Assembly (NCBI GenBank): GCA_045107045.1
Contig: JBGCFR010000067.1
Location: forward strand, 1-34,812
Length of the DNA stretch: 34,812 bases
Origin: Putridiphycobacter sp045107045
GTDB lineage: Bacteria; Bacteroidota; Bacteroidia; Flavobacteriales_D; Crocinitomicaceae
Direction of reading: 5' to 3'
This document shows, piece after piece, positions 16,089-23,790 of this stretch. A program made the position numbers and the translations under genes. Under the pieces are notes generated by a model. That model ran no database searches and had not been told where the DNA came from. It saw only the letters and a program-made list of their open reading frames with translations. Positions within the stretch are counted from its first letter, which is position 1; each line of letters begins with the position of its first letter.

Positions 16089-16766
16089 TTAAGAATTTGT
16101 TCTTCCTATATACTTGTCGATATCTGTTCCGAAATCAGTAGTTGAATACTCTTCTTTAATGCGATTGTAGTGCTTATTTGCAGCTGTTTTATCACCTAAC
16201 TCCTCACGAACCAACCCTGCTTTCTTTAAAAACATTGGTGTTGTAAATTCATTAATTTCTCTATTGGCTGCTTTTTCGAATACTTTTGCAGCACCGTCTA
16301 AGTCCTCTAATTCAACTAAACAATCTCCTTGTAATCCTAAGCACAAATTGCCTACCATCACATCATCAAAACTGCAAGCTTCTAAATAATCAAGTGCTTC
16401 TTGAAATTCTCCATCCTTCATCTTCATCACGCCCATTGCATAGTTTGCAATATCACCTCCAGTTGTTCCTGAATACTCTTCACTTAATTCAGACATTCCC
16501 ATGTAATAATCTTTACCATCAATAGCATTTGCGGTAGAATCATTTTCAAAATCATAAAACGCTGCCCACAATTCTTCTTGAGATTCTGCAGCTTTTGGTT
16601 CTTTTACAAATTTTTGATAGCCGATATAGCCAATAAGGATAGCTAAAACACCACCTCCAATTATCAAAAACATGTTTTTATTCTTATCTAAAAAGTTTTC
16701 AGTACCAGTTAGTTCTGCTGCTTCTGCATTTACTTTTTCTTTTCTACTATTTTGCTTTTTTGCCAT
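16089..16766 (-). CDS. Membrane-anchored tetratricopeptide-repeat protein
   Basis: A 225-residue protein with a charged N-terminus (about 1-30), a single membrane span at about 31-50 (MFLIIGGGVLAILIGYIGYQ), and an outer-facing region of TPR-like helical pairs (GDIANYAMGVMKMKDGEFQE; YLEACSFDD; LEDLDGAAKVFEKAANRE; GDKTAANKHYNRIKEEY). This is the YfgM-like layout. It precedes ribH on the same transcript. A role in envelope protein folding or scaffolding is possible by similarity to YfgM, but nothing in the sequence fixes it. Confidence 0.8.
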   Translation of the reverse strand: MAKKQNSRKEKVNAEAAELTGTENFLDKNKNMFLIIGGGVLAILIGYIGYQKFVKEPKAAESQEELWAAFYDFENDSTANAIDGKDYYMGMSELSEEYSGTTGGDIANYAMGVMKMKDGEFQEALDYLEACSFDDVMVGNLCLGLQGDCLVELEDLDGAAKVFEKAANREINEFTTPMFLKKAGLVREELGDKTAANKHYNRIKEEYSTTDFGTDIDKYIGRTNS

Positions 16767-16786
16767 GGTTCAATTTTAAACGCTCG

Positions 16787-16794
16787 CAAAAATA
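16787..16794 (-). promoter_or_regulatory. -7 box of the TPR-ribH operon
   Basis: TATTTTTG on the minus strand fits TAnnTTTG, 20 bp before the TPR protein ATG. Confidence 0.45.
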
Positions 16795-16839
16795 ATTTTT
16801 TTTCTTGTTATATCATAGTAAATAGCCATTTTTAGATAT

Positions 16840-16847
16840 TATTTTTG
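16840..16847 (+). promoter_or_regulatory. -7 box of the glycosyltransferase gene
   Basis: TATTTTTG fits TAnnTTTG and ends 6 bp before the ATG at 16854, so the transcript is expected to have almost no leader. Confidence 0.45.
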
Positions 16848-16853
16848 TGAAAT

Positions 16854-18227
16854 ATGGACGAAATACAGCTTAAACCTGCTATAAAAATTAGTATCACGGT
16901 TTTAATGACTACACTTATCTTTTCAATTGGTGGTTTTACACCTAGAACTGCCTTTACGAGTTTCATTACTCAATACCTAGCTGTTTTTTTAGTTTTTATA
17001 CTGGTTATGAAGTCAGAATTCAGTTTAAAACATATCATTTCACTAGGCATTCTATCAAGACTTATTTTGATTTTTTTTACTCCTGAACTATCGAATGATT
17101 TTTACAGATTTATTTGGGATGGTGAACTGCTATTGCAAGGCATTAACCCATATGATTTTAAGCCCAATGAATTAATTTCGTACGGGCAATTTCTGAGCAA
17201 TGACTACTTCTTATCTCTTTACCATGGTATGGGCGAATTATCACAGTCCAACTATTCCTGCTATCCAGTTCTAAATCAATTTATTTTTGCAGCAAGTACT
17301 ATTTTTTCAGATAATGTTTTAGTGAATACCGCCGTTATGAAATGTATCATTATTCTGGCTGACATTGGTACTTTGTGGATAAGCATTAAAATACTTAAAT
17401 TATTAAACTTACCCGTAAAAAAAATCGGGTGGTACTTCCTAAACCCATTAATAATCCTTGAATTTTCTGGCAATCTACATTTTGAAGGAGTGATGATCTT
17501 CTTTTTAATGTGCTTTGCCCATTTCACCATCAAAAACAACTGGTTAATGGCTGGTATTTTTTTAGGGTTTGCCGTTCAAATTAAGCTAATTCCACTTATG
17601 TTTATTCCTTTTGTTTATAAACATTTAAAATGGAAAGGCACAATAGGTTTCACTGCTGTTACGCTACTAATTGTCTTACTGTTGAGTCAATTGTTATTAG
17701 GGTCTAACAATATTGATAATTTTATGGCAAGCCTGCAACTCTACTTTGACAAATTTCAATTCAATGCGAGTTTATTCAATTGGGCAAATGCTGTTCATAG
17801 TGAAAAAATTGGGTGGGATACAACTGCCATTGTTGGGCCAATTTTAAGTAAAATATCGCTATTATTAATTATACTGTTGGTGCTTCTAAAGTCATTCAGA
17901 AAACCAACAGACCTTTTTATTGGGCTAATCTTTTGTCTTACTATTTACTACCTATTTGCTACCACTATACACCCTTGGTACATTAGTTTGATTCTGATAT
18001 TTTCAATATTTACCAATTATACTTTTGGAATTTTATGGACTGCAATTATTACGGCTTCTTATCTTGCTTATGCGGATCCTAATTTTACTGAAAATAAAGT
18101 GTTGAATTCAATACTTTATATCGTATTGTTTGGTTTTATTCTATTCGAAATTTTTAAACATTGGAGAAAAGATACCGTTGGGATTCAGCTGAACGAATTC
18201 TTTTCTATAAAAACCAAGAATCATTAA
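16854..18227 (+). CDS. GT-C type integral membrane glycosyltransferase (polyprenol-sugar dependent)
   Basis: A 457-residue membrane protein with about 11-12 hydrophobic spans. After the second or third span, a loop carries SNDFYRFIWDGELLLQGINPY, the acidic signature loop of GT-C mannosyltransferase-like enzymes (GT87/MptB-like) that use a polyprenyl-phosphate sugar donor. Further loops contain NWANAVHSEKIGWDT and a late TIHPWYISLI motif, also typical. Such enzymes add sugars to lipids or glycans on the outer face of the inner membrane. Donor and acceptor cannot be told. It is followed by bshB1 on the same strand across a strong hairpin. The stop codon lies inside the hairpin's left arm. Confidence 0.75.
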   Translation: MDEIQLKPAIKISITVLMTTLIFSIGGFTPRTAFTSFITQYLAVFLVFILVMKSEFSLKHIISLGILSRLILIFFTPELSNDFYRFIWDGELLLQGINPYDFKPNELISYGQFLSNDYFLSLYHGMGELSQSNYSCYPVLNQFIFAASTIFSDNVLVNTAVMKCIIILADIGTLWISIKILKLLNLPVKKIGWYFLNPLIILEFSGNLHFEGVMIFFLMCFAHFTIKNNWLMAGIFLGFAVQIKLIPLMFIPFVYKHLKWKGTIGFTAVTLLIVLLLSQLLLGSNNIDNFMASLQLYFDKFQFNASLFNWANAVHSEKIGWDTTAIVGPILSKISLLLIILLVLLKSFRKPTDLFIGLIFCLTIYYLFATTIHPWYISLILIFSIFTNYTFGILWTAIITASYLAYADPNFTENKVLNSILYIVLFGFILFEIFKHWRKDTVGIQLNEFFSIKTKNH

Positions 18228-18258
18228 CCCAAGTTATCTTGCATAACGAATGATTCTT
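18216..18258 (+). terminator. Long hairpin at the end of the glycosyltransferase gene
   Basis: Perfect 10-bp arms AAGAATCATT (18216-18225) and AATGATTCTT (18249-18258) enclose an inner perfect stem GTTAT/ATAAC. It has no T tract. It overlaps the stop codon of the upstream gene and the -33 region of the bshB1 promoter, so it may act as terminator, as operator, or both. Confidence 0.5.
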
Positions 18259-18267
18259 ATACATTTG
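18239..18267 (+). promoter_or_regulatory. Promoter of bshB1
   Basis: TTG at 18239-18241, 18 bp, then TACATTTG at 18260-18267: a good match to both elements of the Bacteroidota promoter. The ATG follows 14 bp later. The -33 element lies in the loop of the hairpin at 18216-18258. Confidence 0.55.
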
Positions 18268-18281
18268 CTAAAAAATAAGTC

Positions 18282-18998
18282 ATGACTGTAGATATTTTAG
18301 CTTTTGGCGCTCATCCGGATGATGTTGAACTGTCTGCTTCGGGTACAATTCTGAAGCATATTGCCCAGGGTAAAACTGCTGCTATAGTAGATTTAACCCA
18401 AGGGGAACTAGGATCAAGAGGGACTATTGACACGCGTTTTGCAGAAGCTGAAGAGGCTTCGAAAATATTAGGACTAACTGCAAGAGAAAATTTGAAAATG
18501 GCTGATGGGTTTTTTGAATTATCGCAGGCCAATAAATTAAAAATTGTTGAACAAATCCGTCGCTTTAGACCAAAAGTTATTCTGGCTAATGCTACATCTG
18601 ATCGCCATCCAGACCATGGTAGAGGATCAGAATTGGTCAGAGATGCCGTTTTTTTAGCCGGATTAGCCAAAATTGAAACCAATTGGAATGGTGAAAGGCA
18701 ATTACCTTATCGCCCGAAATCATTATTTTTTTATGTGCAAGACCGCTATATAAAACCAGATTTCACTGTAGATGTTACCGATTTTATTGATGAGAAAATC
18801 GCCAGTATTCAAGCCTACAAAACTCAGTTTTACAACCCAGATTCTAAAGGGCCAATCACTCCAATATCTAGCAAAGAATTCTTTGAATTTTTAAAGGGTC
18901 GTTGGCGAGACTTTGGTCGAAACATTGGGGTTGAATATGCTGAAGGGTTTACTACAGAACGTATTCCTGGAGTTGACGATATTACTAGGCTTCTCTAG
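18282..18998 (+). CDS. bshB1: Bacillithiol biosynthesis deacetylase BshB1
   Basis: Zinc-dependent LmbE/PIG-L family deacetylase that removes the acetyl group from GlcNAc-malate in bacillithiol synthesis. The 238 residues are the normal length. Motifs are AHPDD (His11, Asp13, Asp14) for zinc and catalysis, the second metal/catalytic stretch DRHPDHGRG (His109, His112), GELGSRGT, and the C-terminal GVEYAEGFTTERIPGVDDI typical of BshB1. Bacillithiol is the low-molecular-weight thiol of many Bacteroidota. bshA and bshC are not in the window. It has its own promoter. Confidence 0.93.
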   Translation: MTVDILAFGAHPDDVELSASGTILKHIAQGKTAAIVDLTQGELGSRGTIDTRFAEAEEASKILGLTARENLKMADGFFELSQANKLKIVEQIRRFRPKVILANATSDRHPDHGRGSELVRDAVFLAGLAKIETNWNGERQLPYRPKSLFFYVQDRYIKPDFTVDVTDFIDEKIASIQAYKTQFYNPDSKGPITPISSKEFFEFLKGRWRDFGRNIGVEYAEGFTTERIPGVDDITRLL

Positions 18999-19006
18999 TC
19001 GCTTTT

Positions 19007-19375
19007 TTAAGCCAAATTTTTCATTTTTCGGTACAGTATATCTGCTATTGTCAATATAAGCAACAGTGAAACGACCACAACGGCAATTTTTATTGAAGTT
19101 GCGAAATCTTCCAAATTCAATTCTGGCCATGTTAAAAGTGTAGGCATTTTCTGTAATGTTCCAACAAATTCTAGCGAAAAACTACCAAAAACGAGTATTA
19201 ACCCAATTAAAACAATGTAAATCCATCCTTTTCTTGAAATTAATGGTTTAATAACAAAAGGGGTTTCAGCTATGGTTTCTACTCTATCCATAACCAATTT
19301 TGTAAAATCCGCAGAAGTTCCACTGACTGGCTTTTCGTTAAAATATTGATGTAATTTATCTTTCTCCGCTTCCAT
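19007..19375 (-). CDS. Small two-span membrane protein, possible anti-sigma factor
   Basis: A 122-residue protein with a cytoplasmic N-terminus of about 50 residues (LHQYFNEKPVSGTSADFTKLVMDRV), a membrane span at about 50-70, an outer loop rich in acidic residues, and a second span at about 93-113. It starts 3 bp after the ECF sigma factor gene, the classic place for an anti-sigma factor, and the N-terminal helical segment could bind the sigma factor. No zinc-binding anti-sigma motif is seen. Function is inferred from position only. Confidence 0.6.
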   Translation of the reverse strand: MEAEKDKLHQYFNEKPVSGTSADFTKLVMDRVETIAETPFVIKPLISRKGWIYIVLIGLILVFGSFSLEFVGTLQKMPTLLTWPELNLEDFATSIKIAVVVVSLLLILTIADILYRKMKNLA

Positions 19376-19378
19376 CTC

Positions 19379-19942
19379 TTATTTTTTTATTAGTAATTCA
19401 ATTTCATCATTTAATAAGGCATTTAAAATACCTGCTAATTTTTTTCGGCTTCTCATTAAACTTACTTTTATATTGGACTGACTTAAACCAGTAATCTTAC
19501 CAATCTCTTTATTCGAAAATTCTTCTAAATAAAATAAGGCTATTAGCTGCCGTTCTATCGGTTTTAAATAAGTCATTGCCTTGTCTATATATGCTTTCTG
19601 ATCATCAGCATTCATTAGGTCTAAAGCTGAATCATCAGTGTTTTCAATTCTATCGAAATCAATAGGACTAGTAAGTGCCTTATTTTTTCGTAGGTGGTTA
19701 ATGGCTGTGAAATAAGCAATTTTATAAAGCCAAGTAGAAAATTTTGACTTTGATTTATACTGCTTAATGGCTTTAAAGGCTTTTATGAAACTGTCCTGAG
19801 CTACTTCCTCCGCGTCCTCTTGGCTTGACACCATTCTTAACACCAATGAATAGACCATATTTTTATGTCTATTCACTAGTTCTCCGAACGCTTGATAGTC
19901 TCCAGATTGGACTTTTTCTATAATTTGCCTCTCTTCTATCAC
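19379..19942 (-). CDS. ECF-type RNA polymerase sigma factor
   Basis: A 187-residue sigma-70 family factor lacking region 3. Region 2 has RMVSSQEDAEEVAQDSFIKA and SKFSTWLYKIAYFTAINHLR; region 4 has LKPIERQLIALFYLEEFSNK, EIGKITGLSQSNIKVSLMRS and a basic end. It starts with GTG directly abutting the TAA of the DUF6249 gene (TAAGTG), so translation is coupled, and it is followed by a small membrane protein gene. The three genes form a signalling unit. The stimulus is unknown. Confidence 0.9.
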   Translation of the reverse strand: MIEERQIIEKVQSGDYQAFGELVNRHKNMVYSLVLRMVSSQEDAEEVAQDSFIKAFKAIKQYKSKSKFSTWLYKIAYFTAINHLRKNKALTSPIDFDRIENTDDSALDLMNADDQKAYIDKAMTYLKPIERQLIALFYLEEFSNKEIGKITGLSQSNIKVSLMRSRKKLAGILNALLNDEIELLIKK

Positions 19943-20287
19943 TTACTCTTCCTCAGTGGTAGGTTCAAATATGCGTTCTAAAAAGTAAGAAGTAACTAAT
20001 GCCAAACCACCAAATAGAAATCCGAATAATAAACCTGCTTCGCTTACTTCCATTGAATGAATATGTGGTCCAACTAGGTTACCAACAAAAATTCCTGTAG
20101 GTACTAAAACCAATAACAAAGCGGTTCTAATTCTCGAATGTTTGTTTTTCTGGTGTTTACTAGGATTCATTCCGGCCTCTATCATTGCCATTTGTTTACG
20201 ATAGTGTCCAGTTACTCCTAAATAGACAATTCCAAATACCATGGCCATTGCGGCGATTGGAATAATAATTTCTACTGCTTGATACAT
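19943..20287 (-). CDS. DUF6249-type membrane protein
   Basis: A 114-residue protein with three hydrophobic segments (IIIPIAAMAMVFGIVYLGVT, ALLLVLVPTGIFVGNLVG, LLFGFLFGGLALVTSYFLE) and the conserved middle stretch QMAMIEAGMNP. I recognise this as the DUF6249 type often found beside ECF sigma factors in Bacteroidota. It is the first gene of a three-gene unit with the sigma factor and a two-span membrane protein. A role in sensing or membrane-stress signalling is inferred from context. Upstream (20288-20391) I see no consensus promoter box, only TATCTTG on the minus strand. Confidence 0.75.
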   Translation of the reverse strand: MYQAVEIIIPIAAMAMVFGIVYLGVTGHYRKQMAMIEAGMNPSKHQKNKHSRIRTALLLVLVPTGIFVGNLVGPHIHSMEVSEAGLLFGFLFGGLALVTSYFLERIFEPTTEEE

Positions 20288-20391
20288 AATTTAATTTTTA
20301 ATTGATTCTTTACATTAGTCACCATCTATTAGAAAGTGGTTACAAGATAATGAAAGAAATTTGTAAAAAATAAATTTTGTCTCTTACTTCT

Positions 20392-22713
20392 CTAAAGTGA
20401 AAACAGCTTTACACCAAGAAATATAGTGCGTGGCTGGGCTGGTCCATATACAAAATTACTGTCTCTATTTTTTCCTATATCAAAACTGGTTTGATACGAA
20501 TTGAGTATATTTTTTACTCCTCCATATAATTCAATAGCTGATTTACGCTTTTTTAATTTTAGAGTATATCCTATTTTTCCGCTTAATTCAGAAAATGATG
20601 GTGACAAAAATATTTCATCTTCTTGCTGATTTGGAGCTCCTGCAAAATGTGGCACTAACATAATACCGGTGAATACATAGTTAAAATTCACATCTATTTT
20701 TTTATTAGGCGTTAAACTAATAGTAGCAAAGCCATATTCTTTCGGGGTTCTGATAAAATCCTTTATTCCAGCAATTCCATCAATATAAGCTACAGAATTA
20801 TCAAACTGACTACTTTGTATAGTCGCGCCAGTTTCTATTTGTAATTTACCATCATAATTTGCTCTCAACTCTAAGGTTATTCCCTTTACAGTTGCTCCCT
20901 GACCGTTTCGTTTTTCAAAACGCTCACCAAAATTATCCATTCCAATGGGTTGTAAGAAAAATGCATTATTTAGCCTTGTATAGAAACCTTCCAAAGTAAA
21001 TCCAGCTATAAAATGATCTGTTGGTTTATCAAAATTGATCGAAGCACTGTAGCTTTGAGATCTTTCAGGGCTTAGTGTTGGGGATAAGGAAATTCTAGAT
21101 ACTCCACCTCCTGCAAATGAAATATGCAAATCAGTATCAAAAGCTTGAGGCGCTCTAAATCCTGCACCATAATTCACCCTAAGTTGAGTATATTTTTTAA
21201 CTTTATACAGCAATGAAAATCTTGGACTTAATATCATTTGATCCACTAAATTATGCTTATCCATCCTAAGCCCGCTAAGTAAAGTTAATCTTGGTATAAT
21301 TTCCCAATCACTCTGAAACAACAAACCAATATCCTTTGTAGTTTGATCAATTAAATAATTATAGGGTTTAATCTCATCATAGACATCATCATAAAGATAT
21401 TCTGCTCCAAACGTGAGCACATTTTTACCATTAAAAAAGTTATTTAATTGATGATTCACTTGCATTCCAACATTATAAGTAGACACTTGAGAAATACCAT
21501 ATGGTGGGTTTTTCAAAAAAGATTCCAACTCAGCTACCTGGTTTTCATCAGGTTGTATTCCAGTATAGTGATCTCTATTCGTATTCTGCATGGCAGCGTA
21601 AATAACAAAAGAGGATTTTTCATCATTAAAATTGATTTGATAGTCCAGACTTCCCATCCAAACTTTATGGGTTCTCTCCTCAGACTGTTTAGTTAAGTGA
21701 GCAGGAATATCCAAAATCATTTCTCCACCAAATCTGTATTCATTTAAATAACTAACACTTAACTCCAACTTTTGATTTTCAGTGGGCAAAAAGAAAGCAT
21801 TCGTTCCAATCGCAGTATTTTTGATTAATGGAATTTCTGAATAATTGTCACCATTATCATCATAAAAACCTCTATTCCTATTATTGATAAATAATGATAC
21901 TCCTGATTTTTTATTCTTTGCCACTAACGATCCATTCCCCAGCAATTGATGGTCGCTAGTTTGACCATTAATATTGTGATAGTTATAATTTATGGCATAA
22001 GCATTCTTTTTTGGTAGTTTGGTAATTACATTTACTGTTCCTCCAATAGCACTCGACCCGTATAATGAAGATGCACCTCCTCTTACAACCTCAATTCTTT
22101 CAATCATATTAACTGGTAATTGTTCCATTCCGTATAGACCAGTTAATGGGCTAAAAATAGGACGCCCATTAATTAAAATTTGAGAATATCCACCTGCAAG
22201 ACCATTCATTCTTAACTGCGTATAATTACAAGTTTGACAATCAGTCTCAACCCTTAACCCTGGTTGAAACTTGAGTCCTTCAGCTAGATTGCAGGCCTGG
22301 ATATTATCTAAAGTTTCACTATTTAATACGTTTACAATAATAGGCGAATCTGTTTGACGTTTTTCAGTTTTAGTGCCTGTCACTACTATTTCGTCGAAAG
22401 AAATTATTGACTCAGTAAAATTGAAATCAATAGTCTTGAGCGAATTCATTTCAGTCAATTCAACCGACATTGTTACTGATTGATAACCTACACAAGAAGC
22501 TTTCAGGTCATAAGTACCGTATGGTAAATCAGAAATGTTATACACTCCAGAAATATCAGTTTTTGCACCAATTGATCTGTCTTTTATTAAGATAGTAGCA
22601 AATGGAAGTAATTCTCCCTTAGCTTTTACAATTCCACTTATACTTCCAGTCTGTGCCAAACTAAAAGCGGAAAGAATACATATGATGTAAAATGATAAAA
22701 TAGACTTTAGCAC
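20392..22713 (-). CDS. TonB-dependent outer-membrane receptor
   Basis: Ligand-gated outer-membrane transporter of 773 residues. After a signal peptide (about 1-20, ending SLAQ) comes a carboxypeptidase-regulatory-like beta domain (about 23-103), typical of Bacteroidota receptors. A TonB-box-like stretch follows (about 105-115, SFDEIVVTGTKTEK), then the plug domain (about 120-235) with RIEVVRGGASSLYGSSAIGG, then a 22-strand barrel. Cys159 and Cys162 (ETDCQTCNYTQLRMNG) sit in the plug. No SusD partner is next to it, so this is more a CirA/FepA/BtuB-like importer than a SusC. A DtxR-like palindrome in its promoter points to metal, siderophore or haem uptake, which is inference. Confidence 0.9.
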   Translation of the reverse strand: MLKSILSFYIICILSAFSLAQTGSISGIVKAKGELLPFATILIKDRSIGAKTDISGVYNISDLPYGTYDLKASCVGYQSVTMSVELTEMNSLKTIDFNFTESIISFDEIVVTGTKTEKRQTDSPIIVNVLNSETLDNIQACNLAEGLKFQPGLRVETDCQTCNYTQLRMNGLAGGYSQILINGRPIFSPLTGLYGMEQLPVNMIERIEVVRGGASSLYGSSAIGGTVNVITKLPKKNAYAINYNYHNINGQTSDHQLLGNGSLVAKNKKSGVSLFINNRNRGFYDDNGDNYSEIPLIKNTAIGTNAFFLPTENQKLELSVSYLNEYRFGGEMILDIPAHLTKQSEERTHKVWMGSLDYQINFNDEKSSFVIYAAMQNTNRDHYTGIQPDENQVAELESFLKNPPYGISQVSTYNVGMQVNHQLNNFFNGKNVLTFGAEYLYDDVYDEIKPYNYLIDQTTKDIGLLFQSDWEIIPRLTLLSGLRMDKHNLVDQMILSPRFSLLYKVKKYTQLRVNYGAGFRAPQAFDTDLHISFAGGGVSRISLSPTLSPERSQSYSASINFDKPTDHFIAGFTLEGFYTRLNNAFFLQPIGMDNFGERFEKRNGQGATVKGITLELRANYDGKLQIETGATIQSSQFDNSVAYIDGIAGIKDFIRTPKEYGFATISLTPNKKIDVNFNYVFTGIMLVPHFAGAPNQQEDEIFLSPSFSELSGKIGYTLKLKKRKSAIELYGGVKNILNSYQTSFDIGKNRDSNFVYGPAQPRTIFLGVKLFSL

Positions 22714-22737
22714 GATTAAAAATATTTTTTAGTTATA

Positions 22738-22753
22738 CAAAAATACAAATTTA
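22738..22753 (-). promoter_or_regulatory. -7 boxes of the TonB receptor gene
   Basis: On the minus strand TAAATTTG (22746-22753) and TATTTTTG (22738-22745) stand head to tail; both fit TAnnTTTG. The start codon lies 24 bp beyond the second. The DtxR-like palindrome overlaps the upstream box. Confidence 0.5.
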
Positions 22754-22764
22754 GGCTAGCCTAA
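22751..22764. promoter_or_regulatory. DtxR/IdeR-like metalloregulator box
   Basis: TTAGGCTAGCCTAA is a perfect 14-bp palindrome and differs at one base from the first 14 bases of the DtxR/IdeR box TTAGGTTAGCCTAACCTAA. It overlaps the -7 region of the TonB receptor promoter, where a repressor would act. The regulator gene is not in the window. Confidence 0.5.
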
Positions 22765-22866
22765 TAAATATTTACAGCTTTTTTGTTATTATTTTGGGTT
22801 TGCCATTAAATATCCATACAAAATATTTTTGTCTACTTAGGAAGCAATTAGATAGAATATTGTTTT

Positions 22867-23304
22867 TTAAAATGATTTTTTGGTCATTAACAAGGGCAAA
22901 CCTATTAATAAAAAAGCTACGGCATTAATGATTATGACATTATGAATAGCTCCAAAATAAATTGAAAGGCTTGAATCGATAATAAACCATGATAGCAAAC
23001 CAGACCACATGGCTTTATAGGCCCAAGGTTCTTTATTCTTAAATGCAATTTCGGATATAAAAACCATCAACACATGGAATCCAACAATTGTGCCTCCTAT
23101 TACACCAAATAACCATTTTTTTAAAAGTAATACTTCATTAGACAATCCATTGCCATTAAAAAACACCTCATTTGTGTATCCATTATGCAACGAAAATACT
23201 ATTGAATCGCCAGCAAAAGCTGCAAGTATGCCAACCATAATTGCCATAACATTAGCATAGGTAAGCCATTTTTGCCAAAAATTAAACGATTGATTTAATA
23301 TCAT
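22867..23304 (-). CDS. Four-span membrane protein, unknown function
   Basis: A 145-residue protein with four hydrophobic segments (about 13-32, 65-83, 94-113, 120-140) and little else; conserved-looking parts are EPWAYKAMWSGLLSWFIIDS and IYFGAIHNV. I do not recognise a named family. It starts 10 bp after the TfoX-N-like gene, so the two are probably co-transcribed. A DoxX- or DUF-type small membrane protein is possible. Confidence 0.65.
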   Translation of the reverse strand: MILNQSFNFWQKWLTYANVMAIMVGILAAFAGDSIVFSLHNGYTNEVFFNGNGLSNEVLLLKKWLFGVIGGTIVGFHVLMVFISEIAFKNKEPWAYKAMWSGLLSWFIIDSSLSIYFGAIHNVIIINAVAFLLIGLPLLMTKKSF

Positions 23305-23314
23305 AACTTAAGAA

Positions 23315-23638
23315 TTATTTAGGTTCAAGGGTCATCACATAGTCGTAGCTTTCATTTAAAAGTTCGACCAGTTTTTTTTCATCTACTAACATTTCATCTG
23401 GAATTAATACATAACCTTTCATAACGGCATTATACGATTTGTATATAGATGAATTGAGTGACTTAATATAAGATGCTTGGACTGATTTGGAAAAACGAAT
23501 TCCCAACTCTGCATCTTTGTTAAGCAATGAAAACATATAACCATTTGCAGAGGTATATGGCATTGTTTTACCTTTTCTTGCAAAGCGATCACATTTAGCA
23601 ACCAATCTATCGTATAATTTTAATCTCTCTTCCCACAT
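23315..23638 (-). CDS. TfoX N-terminal domain-like protein
   Basis: A 107-residue soluble protein. The C-terminal half (YNAVMKGYVLIPDEML and LLNESYDYVMTLEPK) matches the end of TfoX/Sxy N-terminal-domain proteins (MKGYV.V.P....D.....L...A.DYV..LP.K), and the middle GYMFSLLNKDAELGIRFS fits the MF-x-L core strand region. Stand-alone TfoX-N proteins are widespread and are not by themselves competence regulators. The molecular role is unknown. It heads a two-gene unit with a membrane protein. Confidence 0.65.
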   Translation of the reverse strand: MWEERLKLYDRLVAKCDRFARKGKTMPYTSANGYMFSLLNKDAELGIRFSKSVQASYIKSLNSSIYKSYNAVMKGYVLIPDEMLVDEKKLVELLNESYDYVMTLEPK

Positions 23639-23734
23639 ATTATTTTATCATTATTGCTAGTCTTTACAAGATACGAAAAAATGGAAATGAAAAGAAATGC
23701 CTATCAAACTCTTTAATTAAATAGATTTAGGTTC

Positions 23735-23767
23735 AAAAAAAGCCATTAGTCAATGACCAATGGCTTT
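23735..23767 (-). terminator. Intrinsic terminator
   Basis: On the minus strand AAAGCCATT pairs perfectly with AATGGCTTT and is followed by a run of seven T. It lies 24 bp after the stop codon of the secreted-protein gene at 23791, whose transcript it ends. Confidence 0.8.
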
Positions 23768-23790
23768 AAATTTTAGTTATGCTAAATGAA

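Noticed and set aside
16767..16853. FMN riboswitch controlling ribH
   Set aside because: The upstream region is under 90 bp, and ribH lies behind another gene.
22824..22831. TATTTTTG on the plus strand as a promoter
   Set aside because: No plus-strand gene follows; the sequence faces the 3' end of a minus-strand gene.
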